Made by a program: the position numbers and the translations under genes. A stretch of 64,000 nt of DNA from an uncultured Muribaculaceae bacterium (lineage in GTDB: Bacteria; Bacteroidota; Bacteroidia; Bacteroidales; Muribaculaceae), in assembly GCA_944321875.1 (NCBI GenBank), contig CALUMX010000002.1:83651-147650 (forward strand), read 5' to 3'. The notes beneath the pieces are model-generated. The model worked only from the letters and a program-made list of their open reading frames with translations. It ran no database searches and was not told the origin of the DNA. Of the stretch, positions 41,679-48,892 are shown piece after piece (the stretch's first letter is position 1; each line of letters starts with the position of its first letter).

Positions 41679-42097
41679 AGTCGTGATTGTAAACTTTGTA
41701 AATAATCATTCAATATAATGGTTGCCGAAATCTCATCGACAATGGCTTTATCGCGCCGCGCCATTTTCTTCATACCGCCATCCAGCATCGCCCGATGGGC
41801 AAGGACCGACGTAAAACGCTCGTCGTACATTTCGACCGGCATATCCGGCATCACCTTACGCAAGCGATTGACAAACGGCTCGATGTATTTCATACTTTCC
41901 GAATATTCGTTATTCATCTGCTTCGGCAGGCCGATAATAATCTTGTCGACCTTCTCCTGCGATGTGTAACGCGTCAGAAAAGCCTCCAATTCGTGAGAAG
42001 CGACCGTCGTAAGACCGTTCGCCACAATTTGCAGCGTATCGGTCACAGCGATGCCCGAACGCTTTCTTCCATAGTCAATTGCAAGTATTCGCCCCAT
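41675..42097 (-). CDS. ruvX: RuvX/YqgF, RNase H-fold nuclease of rRNA maturation or Holliday junctions
   Basis: I use the ATG at 42097 (MGRILAIDYGRKRSG, 140 aa); a TTG 9 nt upstream would put the start inside the promoter -7 box. The protein has the RNase H-like active site with DYG near the N-terminus, IIGLPKQMN (about 58), YDERFTS (about 95) and DEISATIILNDYL (about 122). YqgF acts in 16S rRNA 5'-end processing in E. coli and as a resolvase in some bacteria. The predicted transcription start nearly coincides with the ATG. Confidence 0.93.
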   Translation of the reverse strand: MGRILAIDYGRKRSGIAVTDTLQIVANGLTTVASHELEAFLTRYTSQEKVDKIIIGLPKQMNNEYSESMKYIEPFVNRLRKVMPDMPVEMYDERFTSVLAHRAMLDGGMKKMARRDKAIVDEISATIILNDYLQSLQSRL

Positions 42098-42103
42098 ATT
42101 TTG

Positions 42104-42135
42104 CAAAGATAGTGCAAATCGAGCGCAATGACAAA
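42104..42135 (-). promoter_or_regulatory. Full-consensus promoter of ruvX-def-ettA within repeat
   Basis: Minus-strand TTTG, 20 bp, TATCTTTG (42104-42111). The -7 box ends only 6 nt before the ruvX ATG, predicting a leaderless or almost leaderless mRNA. Confidence 0.7.
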
Positions 42136-42240
42136 TTAAACCGCAGGTTTAAAGTTGGCTTTGCCGAGATGCAGCCTATCTTATCCAAAGTAGTGCAAAT
42201 CGAGCGCAATGACAAATTAAACCGCAGGTTTAAAATTGGC
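42104..42240 (-). repeat. Tandem promoter-bearing intergenic repeat, locus 2 (82-bp period)
   Basis: Two units begin at 42104 and 42186 and are near identical. On the minus strand each has CTCGGCAAAGCC (lost from the second), a hairpin TTAAACC-TGC-GGTTTAA, then TTTG-N20 and a -7 box: TATCTTTG in the first unit (42104-42111), the degenerate TACTTTGG in the second. The hairpin arms differ entirely from those of loci 1 and 3 yet pair perfectly. Adjoining it at 42246-42277 is a plus-strand promoter of the same family. Confidence 0.88.
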
Positions 42241-42245
42241 TTAAG

Positions 42246-42277
42246 TTTGTCTCTGCCCTCGCCTTTCGCTATATTTG
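42246..42277 (+). promoter_or_regulatory. Full-consensus promoter of the acetyltransferase gene, repeat-related
   Basis: TTTG (42246-42249), 20 bp, TATATTTG (42270-42277). The spacer is nearly identical to the spacer of the locus 1 repeat on the opposite strand, showing common origin. Confidence 0.75.
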
Positions 42278-42302
42278 CAATCTATTACAACGAACCGACA
42301 CA

Positions 42303-42977
42303 ATGCAAGAACATCCATTCAAACAAATCGACCTGGCCACATGGTCCAGAAAACCATATTTCGACCAATATTCCAAACAAATGAAATGCACCTACAGCAT
42401 AACGGTCAATCTCGACATAACCGAAGTGATACAATATAAAAGAAACAACGGAACAAAATTATACCCGCTTCTCATTTATGTATTGACCAAAACAGTCAAT
42501 AATCATGAGGAATTCCGAACCGCCATTGACGAGAAAGGCCATATCGGCATTTGGCACATACTTCACCCGTGCTACACCATATTTCACAAAGACAACGAGA
42601 CGTTTTCGGAAGTGTGGACCGAATGGAACGACAACCTGACTGCATTTCTTGACAATTGGGAAAAAGACATGGCGCTATACGGCAACAGCCATGAAATCAA
42701 TCCCAAGCCCTCAACACCCGCCAACGTGTTCCCTATCTCAATATTGCCCTGGACCTCATTCACAGGCTTCAATCTGAACATAACAACGTCCGGCGACGAC
42801 TACCTGTTGCCTATTTTTACATTCGGCAAATATTTCACCCAGGCGGACAGGTTCCTTATTCCATTGTCCATCCAGGTGCACCATGCCGTCTGCGACGGAT
42901 TCCACGTTTCACGGTTTATCAATGAAGCCCAACAAATATGCAACGAACTATTCGCCACCAATAGCACAAACCGTTGA
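42303..42977 (+). CDS. cat: Type A chloramphenicol acetyltransferase
   Basis: This 224-aa protein matches CatA along its length: HPCYTIFH (about 88-95), the Ser-containing ISILPWTSF (144-152), FTFGKYFTQADR (172-183), and the catalytic HHAVCDG (193-199) with His194 as base and Asp198. CatA transfers acetyl from CoA to the 3-hydroxyl of chloramphenicol and forms a trimer. Base composition is a little AT-richer than neighbours. No mobile element flanks it; the promoter comes from the dispersed repeat family. Resistance is predicted but activity cannot be read from sequence. Confidence 0.92.
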   Translation: MQEHPFKQIDLATWSRKPYFDQYSKQMKCTYSITVNLDITEVIQYKRNNGTKLYPLLIYVLTKTVNNHEEFRTAIDEKGHIGIWHILHPCYTIFHKDNETFSEVWTEWNDNLTAFLDNWEKDMALYGNSHEINPKPSTPANVFPISILPWTSFTGFNLNITTSGDDYLLPIFTFGKYFTQADRFLIPLSIQVHHAVCDGFHVSRFINEAQQICNELFATNSTNR

Positions 42978-43045
42978 TTATACAAGCATGAGCGACGGAA
43001 TTATTGAAGAAAGATTTACAATTTGAAAAATTAACCCTGAAAAAC

Positions 43046-43076
43046 TTTGAATATTTAATAATATTTTTTATTTTTG
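43046..43076 (+). promoter_or_regulatory. Full-consensus promoter of the small membrane protein/DUF4190 pair
   Basis: TTTG (43046-43049), 19 bp, TATTTTTG (43069-43076), followed by a leader of about 28 nt. Confidence 0.75.
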
Positions 43077-43110
43077 TTATAAACTATTAACCTTAAAAGC
43101 GGAGGGTGTT

Positions 43111-43263
43111 ATGGAAAAGACAATGAGAAACTTTCGATTTGATGTAATCCAAACTTCAGTGATTCTGTTATGTGCCATCCCGTTCGCCTACTGGATTATC
43201 TGGATGCTCGAATTTATGTGCGAACTGCTTGGCATGACGTTCAGCGAGATAGTCAAATGGTAA
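43111..43263 (+). CDS. Small membrane protein, 50 aa
   Basis: A short frame from ATG to TAA encodes 50 residues with one hydrophobic helix (about 15-32, SVILLCAIPFAYWIIWML), flanked by a basic N-terminus and a C-terminal MTFSEIVKW. Support is unusually good for its size: a full-consensus promoter upstream, and a GGAGGG Shine-Dalgarno-like sequence at 43101-43106, 4 nt from the ATG, rare in this phylum. It precedes a DUF4190 gene by 53 nt. I recognise no family. Confidence 0.7.
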   Translation: MEKTMRNFRFDVIQTSVILLCAIPFAYWIIWMLEFMCELLGMTFSEIVKW

Positions 43264-43316
43264 ATAGTGAAACACTGAACAAACATCATTATCAACCATT
43301 AAAATAAAAAAGAATT

Positions 43317-43565
43317 ATGACTGAAGTTAAACGTAGTAATGGATTAGCTGTAGCCGGCTTTGTGTTGGCATTATTGGGCCTTGTATTCTGCTGGATTCCA
43401 ATTTTGAATTGGATTCTGTGGCTGTTAGGCTTGATATTCTCCATCATCGGAGTATGCAGACCGCCACGCGGACTGGCAATTGCCGGTATCGTCCTGTCAT
43501 CGGTCTCATTAATTGCCATCCTCGTATTTTTCGGGGCACTGTTTGCGGCAGCTTCGATGTATTAG
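43317..43565 (+). CDS. DUF4190 two-helix membrane protein
   Basis: This 82-aa protein has the DUF4190 pattern: NGLAVAGFVLALLGLVFCWIP at the first helix, a G-rich turn (GVCRPPRGLAIAGIVLS), and a second helical region. The function is unknown; members are often fused to or neighbour other membrane proteins. It likely shares a transcript with the preceding 50-aa membrane protein. Confidence 0.88.
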   Translation: MTEVKRSNGLAVAGFVLALLGLVFCWIPILNWILWLLGLIFSIIGVCRPPRGLAIAGIVLSSVSLIAILVFFGALFAAASMY

Positions 43566-43584
43566 CGTCCATTCACTCCAACAT

Positions 43585-43624
43585 AATAAGGGCAGGCTTC
43601 TGAACAATGAAGCCTGCCCTTATT
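43585..43624 (+). terminator. Terminator of the DUF4190 unit
   Basis: A perfect 15-bp stem (43585-43599 with 43610-43624) lies 20 nt past the stop codon; the arms end in TTATT. Confidence 0.85.
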
Positions 43625-43638
43625 CTTTATCATTGAAA

Positions 43639-43670
43639 CAGAAGTCCCGGCCAAAGCCGGGATGCTTCTG
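43639..43670 (-). terminator. Terminator of the tricorn-like protease gene
   Basis: A 7-bp core (43645-43651 with 43656-43662, loop CAAA) is extended by CAGAAG/CTTCTG with a 2-nt bulge, 13 nt past the minus-strand stop. The U-tract is short. Confidence 0.65.
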
Positions 43671-43682
43671 CTACCTTATGGA

Positions 43683-46600
43683 TTACTTCGCATCCAACTC
43701 CTTGAGCAACTCATCGACAGCAGCCTTCAGCTGAGTATCCTCGCCTTCCACTACCGTTTCCGGAGCATTAAGAACCAATACGTCCGGCTCGAGCTGTGAG
43801 TTTTCAAGATAAGTACCCTCTGCCGTACGGTAACCAATCACCGGAATACCGAAGACCAGCGAACGGTCTTGCAGCGTCTCCCAGTTTACACTCGTCATCG
43901 TACCCGGAACCGGAGCACCTACCAACTTACCCATCTTCTTGTGCTTATAGACCCATGGAGTACCATGCGCATTGGAGTAGTTAGCCTCACACTGTACCAT
44001 GATTGACGGCTTGTTCCAACGGCGGCTCGGCATGTCGCAAGCCTCACGGCCACGAACCACCTGTGTCAGGTATTTCTCGCCACTGAAGAGAATTTCAATA
44101 TCCTCATGCAAGCGGCCACCGCCATTGAAGCGTGTGTCAATCACGATACCCTCACACTTGTTGTACTTACCTAAGATATCAGAGTAGATGGTACGGAAGC
44201 TACCGTCATCCATCGATTCAATATGCACATAACCCAAACGGCCGTTTGACCAACGCTCCACGTCAGCAGCACGCTGCTTCACCCAACGTTTGTAGAGCAA
44301 CATTTCGAAACCACCGTTTGACATCGGCTTCACAACCTCGTCCCAACGGTTACCGTCAGCAGGATTGTAGAAAGAAACGAGTGTCTTCTTGCCTGCCAGA
44401 CCCTCGAGCAACGGATAGATATTGCCGTTGCCAATCTTCTGACCATTGATTTTCTCAACAATCACACCGGCTTTTGCCTTTGAGGAAGCGCGATCGAACG
44501 GACCTCCGACAAGCACCTCATCAATGCGCATACCCTCACCCTCATACTTCATATCGTAGAAGAAGCCAAGGTTGGCGGTTGATTCAGCATCAGCAGAAGG
44601 AGTAGCACGGTAACGGCCACCAGTATGCGACACGTTCAGCTCACCAAGCAACTCGCTGAGCAGTTCGGCAAAGTCAAAGTTGTTGTTGATATGAGGCAGG
44701 AACTTGCGGTACGCCTTAGTCATCGCTGCCCAGTCAACTCCGTGCATGTCCTCAACATAGAACTTGCGTTCCTCCTGACGGCAAACATGGTCGAACATAT
44801 ACTCACGTTCCTTTGCCAAGTCCATTCTCATCTCTGCTGAATAACGGATAGGCTCACCCTTGCTGGCCGGCAACGTAAACTTCTGCATGGAAGACGTACC
44901 AAGAACAAACATGTTCTTCCAATCCTTGTCCATTGACAATTGAGCGCCACCAGGGCCAAGTTTTGTCACGCAGTTGATGTTGCCCTCACGGTCGCCCTTC
45001 CACAGTTCGATACCTTCCAGACCGGAAACAAGATAGTAATAAGTCTTTCCCTCTTCGGTCACGACAGCATCCATAATATCGGTCGACATCGGAGACAAAC
45101 GCACGATGCGGTCCTCGATATTGTCGAGCTGCACCTCAATCAACTTCTCCTCAGCCTCTTTCTTCTCATCGGCTTTCTTGTCGTCCTTTTTGCTGTCTTT
45201 CTTCTTATCTTTCTTATCGGCATCTGCCTTTTCAGCGTCTTTCTTCTGCTGTGCCTCCAGCTCCTTGAGCAACTCGTAATCCTCCTCGCTCAGACGGAAC
45301 TTATCGTAGGCATCCTGGTTGACAAACGCCAGCATCACGTCGCTCTGAGAGCCCCATGAAGCATGACTGCGCATACCGTAACGGTCAGTCAGGAAAAGGA
45401 TGGCATTACCGTCAAGCACCCAGCGCGGCTGCATGCTGAAATAGCCGCTACCCGTGATGTTGACCGGCTTAGACTTGCCGTCTGCGCTGACGATAGCAAC
45501 GTCAGAGTACGGGTCGTGACCGTTACCGATAATCTCCAGTGTGAACCATTTTCCGTCAGGTGACCAGTTATAGTTGAAACCCGGCGTAAACCATTGTGAG
45601 CCGTCCGTCACCTCACGCACTTTCTTTGACTTCAAATCGACAACCTTCAGCTTGACGCCACCTTCGATAAACGCCAGTTCCTTGCCGTCAGGCGAGAACT
45701 TAGGAGATGTGCGGTCAACGTCGTTTTTGCTGAAAATCGACTCTTCCTCAATCAGCGTAGCATTCGGAAAGTTCAGGTCGTCCTCACGCTTGATGGTAGC
45801 TTTATAAAGACCCCACACGCCGTCACGCTCAGAAGCATAAACCAGCGTTCTGTTGTCTGTGCCGAACTCCACTTCTGATTCCGACTCAACCGTAGATGTA
45901 ATCTGCTTGGTTGTGCCGTATTCCACTGAAGTTACAAAGACATTGCCTCTGACCGTAAATGCCACCTGCTTGCCATCGGGCGATACGGAAGCGGAAGTTG
46001 CTCCGCTTGTAAACTTCATTTCCTTTGCCAAATCCTCGGAATCGCGCACAAGGTCAATAACCACTTTCTTGCCCTTGGCACCGGCTTTCTGAGTATAGAT
46101 TTCACCGTCGTAAGTATAGCAGAGCGTTCCGTCCTGAGCCACCGACAGGAATCTTACCGGATGCGTCTTGAACGAAGTCAGCGCCTTTGCATCCTGCGGA
46201 GCTGCGAGCGGCATCGAGTAAACGTTCATCGAGCCACCGTTACGCTCACTCAGGAAATAAACGGTTTTTCCATCGGGCGACAACGTCGGATTGCGGTCCT
46301 CTCCCGGACGGTTGGTCAGATTGACGTGCTTGCCCGTAGCCGGAGTATACAACCAAATATCGCGTGTCACTGATGAGGTGTGGTGCTTGCGCCACTCGTC
46401 CTCAAAGCCCTTACGGTCCTGATAAACCATGGCAGAGCCGTCGGCAGCAAACGAAATCATCTCAGCCGGAGTGGCAATGACCTGCTCAATGCGTCCGCCA
46501 CCCACCGGTACCCGGTAAAGTTCGGAAAGCACACTTCCCGCAGGGAATAATGCGCTCTTTGCAGGGTCCTGAATGTGTGCTGAGAAATAAACGTATTTGC

Positions 46601-46952
46601 CATCCGGAGAGAAGGACGACACAATTTCATCAAACGAGTTGAACGTCAGGCGCTCGGCACTGCCTCCGGCCTCGCTCATCACAAAGATGTCATTGTTGCC
46701 GTAACGGTTGCTGGAAAAAGCGATGTATTTTCCATCAGGCGACCATACCGGAGTCGACTCGTAGGAATCCTGCGTAGTCAGCTGCACTGCCTTTCCTCCG
46801 GCAGCTGCCACCTTGTAGATGTCACCCTTGTAGGCAAACGCAATCTGCGTGCCGTCAGGCGAGATTTTTGCATCACGCATCCATAACGGAGTGGCTGCAA
46901 AGCCCGAAACGGCGGTAGCGACACCGATCAGACTCATCAATGTTCTTTTCAT
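43683..46952 (-). CDS. Tricorn-like S41 family peptidase
   Basis: This 1089-aa protein has a signal peptide (GVATAVSGFAATP). Two WD40-like PD40 beta-propeller regions follow, with many SPDGKxVxF repeats across about 25-520. A Lys/Asp/Glu-rich segment (about 565-600) precedes a PDZ-like domain with IVEKINGQKIG (about 870) and the S41 core: NVSHTGGRY with the likely catalytic His, DTRFNGGG, and NYSNAHG with the probable nucleophile Ser at about 993. Archaeal tricorn trims peptides from the proteasome. Bacteroidetes forms are exported and probably degrade periplasmic peptides. It follows an SDR gene by 31 nt. Confidence 0.9.
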   Translation of the reverse strand: MKRTLMSLIGVATAVSGFAATPLWMRDAKISPDGTQIAFAYKGDIYKVAAAGGKAVQLTTQDSYESTPVWSPDGKYIAFSSNRYGNNDIFVMSEAGGSAERLTFNSFDEIVSSFSPDGKYVYFSAHIQDPAKSALFPAGSVLSELYRVPVGGGRIEQVIATPAEMISFAADGSAMVYQDRKGFEDEWRKHHTSSVTRDIWLYTPATGKHVNLTNRPGEDRNPTLSPDGKTVYFLSERNGGSMNVYSMPLAAPQDAKALTSFKTHPVRFLSVAQDGTLCYTYDGEIYTQKAGAKGKKVVIDLVRDSEDLAKEMKFTSGATSASVSPDGKQVAFTVRGNVFVTSVEYGTTKQITSTVESESEVEFGTDNRTLVYASERDGVWGLYKATIKREDDLNFPNATLIEEESIFSKNDVDRTSPKFSPDGKELAFIEGGVKLKVVDLKSKKVREVTDGSQWFTPGFNYNWSPDGKWFTLEIIGNGHDPYSDVAIVSADGKSKPVNITGSGYFSMQPRWVLDGNAILFLTDRYGMRSHASWGSQSDVMLAFVNQDAYDKFRLSEEDYELLKELEAQQKKDAEKADADKKDKKKDSKKDDKKADEKKEAEEKLIEVQLDNIEDRIVRLSPMSTDIMDAVVTEEGKTYYYLVSGLEGIELWKGDREGNINCVTKLGPGGAQLSMDKDWKNMFVLGTSSMQKFTLPASKGEPIRYSAEMRMDLAKEREYMFDHVCRQEERKFYVEDMHGVDWAAMTKAYRKFLPHINNNFDFAELLSELLGELNVSHTGGRYRATPSADAESTANLGFFYDMKYEGEGMRIDEVLVGGPFDRASSKAKAGVIVEKINGQKIGNGNIYPLLEGLAGKKTLVSFYNPADGNRWDEVVKPMSNGGFEMLLYKRWVKQRAADVERWSNGRLGYVHIESMDDGSFRTIYSDILGKYNKCEGIVIDTRFNGGGRLHEDIEILFSGEKYLTQVVRGREACDMPSRRWNKPSIMVQCEANYSNAHGTPWVYKHKKMGKLVGAPVPGTMTSVNWETLQDRSLVFGIPVIGYRTAEGTYLENSQLEPDVLVLNAPETVVEGEDTQLKAAVDELLKELDAK

Positions 46953-46983
46953 AAGATTTCTTTTAGTAGTTTTGGTTTTATAA

Positions 46984-47712
46984 TTAGTTTTTCACTTTCA
47001 TTCTTTCCCATATACAGCGGGGAATCATCCGCCAGAGAGCGACCAGCACCGCATACCTCCAGTCGACTACGACAACCCGCCTGCGCCTCATTACCGCACG
47101 CACGATAATCCGGGCCACATAGTCAGGCTTCATGAGCATCGGGAACTTTCCCGACTTCAGCAAATCTGTATCAACAAATCCCGGTCGTATGTCCGTAAAA
47201 CGCACACGGTCGCCGTTCATGGCCGACATCTGAGCCAGACACTGGATGTAGATATTCTGATAGCGTTTCGTCGCCGAATAGGATGCTGCGATTCCCAAGC
47301 CCTTCGTGCCGGCAATCGACGTAACGGCAGCGATGTGTCCGCCGCCTTTCCCTTTAAAATAGCGGTAGGCTGCCGTAATCATTCGCGTAAAACCGACAGC
47401 GTTGGTCTCTACCGTACGTAATTCTACCGACGGGTCCAGCTCCGGATTCTGACTGCCGATTCCCGAGCAGAGGAATATCAGGTCAACGCCGCCCATCCGG
47501 TCAATGAGCGACAACAGCCGCTCCGGGGCATCCTCGCGGGTAACATCGATTTCCTGTGTAAAAACCCGAGAGCCACATTCCCTGGCAAAGGCATCAAGCC
47601 GCTCGGTGCGGCGGCCGGCCACCCCCAGCGTAATGCCCTTCTGCCACATGGCACGGGCCACCTCAAGTCCAATTCCTGAAGTTGCTCCCACAATAACGGC
47701 TTGTCTTATCAT
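46984..47712 (-). CDS. Short-chain dehydrogenase/reductase
   Basis: I use the ATG at 47712; a GTG two codons upstream is possible. The 242-aa enzyme has the SDR cofactor motif VGATSGIG, CSGIG, and the catalytic Ser (VTSIAG) with YSATK containing the Tyr-x-x-x-Lys pair. A C-terminal hydrophobic stretch (AVLVALWRMIPRCIW) may anchor it to the membrane. The substrate is unknown. It may be co-transcribed with the tricorn-like gene. Confidence 0.92.
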   Translation of the reverse strand: MIRQAVIVGATSGIGLEVARAMWQKGITLGVAGRRTERLDAFARECGSRVFTQEIDVTREDAPERLLSLIDRMGGVDLIFLCSGIGSQNPELDPSVELRTVETNAVGFTRMITAAYRYFKGKGGGHIAAVTSIAGTKGLGIAASYSATKRYQNIYIQCLAQMSAMNGDRVRFTDIRPGFVDTDLLKSGKFPMLMKPDYVARIIVRAVMRRRRVVVVDWRYAVLVALWRMIPRCIWERMKVKN

Positions 47713-47947
47713 CGTCACATGCTTTAATGGTAATCTATATTCTTATTTACAATAAAGTTACAACATTATTATTTGCCCACATTCCCCGCCCCTTAAAAGT
47801 TAATATTTTTTAACCAAGCATCAAGCGCCAATGCGTATTGCCCGACTCTGGCTCCGTTGCCCTCCAAACCCCGCCGGATGTCCGATATATTATAGGTTTT
47901 TAACCGTTTTTTTAACCCCTTTATTTTTAAGTTAAATTTCAAAACAC

Positions 47948-47955
47948 TATCTTTG
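47948..47955 (+). promoter_or_regulatory. -7 element of the Crp/Fnr regulator gene
   Basis: TATCTTTG matches TAnnTTTG, 24 nt before the ATG; a T-run (TTTT) occupies the -33 position. The rest of the 267-bp spacer from the SDR start shows T-rich runs but no other recognised feature. Confidence 0.6.
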
Positions 47956-47979
47956 TTTTTAAACTAAAAACGCGAGAAT

Positions 47980-48666
47980 ATGGACAGCATGTACGAAATA
48001 CTTATGAATTTACCCCTCTTCCAGGGAGTAAGCCATGCGAAGATTTCAGAACTAATCGAGAAAATCCGATTCAACTTTCTGAAATACTTAAACAACGAGC
48101 GTTTCATAGCATGCAATGAAAGCTGCCAGCAGTTGAAATTCCTTATCTCTGGAAAAGCCCGGATTGAGATATTCAACAACAACAAGAAAATACGTCTGTT
48201 TGAGACGATTTCCGCCCCCAACGTAATCGGAGCGGAATATCTCTTTGGACGGACGACAGCCTACCCCTACAACGTCTACGCCGCGCCCGATGCCGGTATT
48301 TTGCAGATTGAGAAGACCGACTATCTGAAAATCATCAAGTCGGACTCCATCTTCCTTTTCAATATGCTCAATTACCTGTCGCGCAACTCGCAGACGCCGA
48401 TGGAGGCCGTACTTTCATTGACATCAGGAAGCATCGCCGAACGTCTGGCTTTCTGGATTACGTCGCTTACCCACAAAGGCTCGACCGACGTGACCGTCAC
48501 TTGCAAGCAGAAAGACATGTACACAATGCTCGGCATCCAGCGTTCTTCCTACATGAACACGCTCAACGAACTGAAAGAAGCAGGATATCTCGACTTTACC
48601 CAGAACGAGATTCTCGTCACCAACCGTGACCGCCTGTTTGAACTGATGTCAAACAGCGAGAGCTAA
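47980..48666 (+). CDS. Crp/Fnr-family transcriptional regulator
   Basis: This 228-aa protein has an N-terminal cyclic-nucleotide-binding-like beta-roll (about 10-130, with LISGKARIEIF and IGAEYLFGR). The C-terminal winged helix (about 150-225) has KQKDMYTMLGIQRSSYMNTL as the recognition region. There is no FNR cysteine cluster, so oxygen sensing by an iron-sulfur centre is unlikely. The typical Arg/Ser of the cAMP pocket is not evident, so the ligand is unknown. It is monocistronic, ended by a strong terminator. Confidence 0.92.
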   Translation: MDSMYEILMNLPLFQGVSHAKISELIEKIRFNFLKYLNNERFIACNESCQQLKFLISGKARIEIFNNNKKIRLFETISAPNVIGAEYLFGRTTAYPYNVYAAPDAGILQIEKTDYLKIIKSDSIFLFNMLNYLSRNSQTPMEAVLSLTSGSIAERLAFWITSLTHKGSTDVTVTCKQKDMYTMLGIQRSSYMNTLNELKEAGYLDFTQNEILVTNRDRLFELMSNSES

Positions 48667-48688
48667 AACAACAGACACTACTCATAAC

Positions 48689-48727
48689 AAAAGACTGCCG
48701 GCGGTTGGCTTCTGCCGGCAGTCTTTT
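48689..48727 (+). terminator. Terminator of the Crp/Fnr gene
   Basis: A perfect 14-bp stem (48689-48702 with 48714-48727) with an 11-nt loop lies just before the locus 3 repeat. Confidence 0.88.
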
Positions 48728-48734
48728 GCATATT

Positions 48735-48867
48735 GAAAAACCCCCGTTTTCGTTTGTCTATTCGCTCGCCTTGCACTATCTTTGAAGAAGATAGGCGGCG
48801 GCTCGGAAAAACCAAACCTGAAAACCCCGTTTTCGTTTGTCTATTCGCTCGCCTTGCACTATCTTTG
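48735..48867 (+). repeat. Tandem promoter-bearing intergenic repeat, locus 3 (83-bp period)
   Basis: Two plus-strand promoter units are spaced 83 bp apart, each with TTTG-N20-TATCTTTG: 48753-48756 with 48777-48784, and 48836-48839 with 48860-48867. The second is preceded by GGCTCGGAAAAACC and a hairpin GAAAAC-CCC-GTTTTC. The first has the related arms AAAAC/GTTTT around a C-run. The spacer is identical in both copies. Order and spacing of parts are those of loci 1 and 2. Confidence 0.9.
48836..48867 (+). promoter_or_regulatory. Full-consensus promoter of the glycosyltransferase/nadE/kdsB/M16 operon
   Basis: TTTG, 20 bp, TATCTTTG, 25 nt before the ATG at 48893. A second copy lies 83 bp upstream. 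Confidence 0.75.
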
Positions 48868-48892
48868 TCGTAAACCAACTTTATCATCAAAA

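Noticed and set aside
42079..42384. A 101-aa plus-strand frame with a repeated IVQIERNDKLNRRFK-like peptide
   Set aside because: Translation of the locus 2 repeat that runs into the acetyltransferase in another frame.
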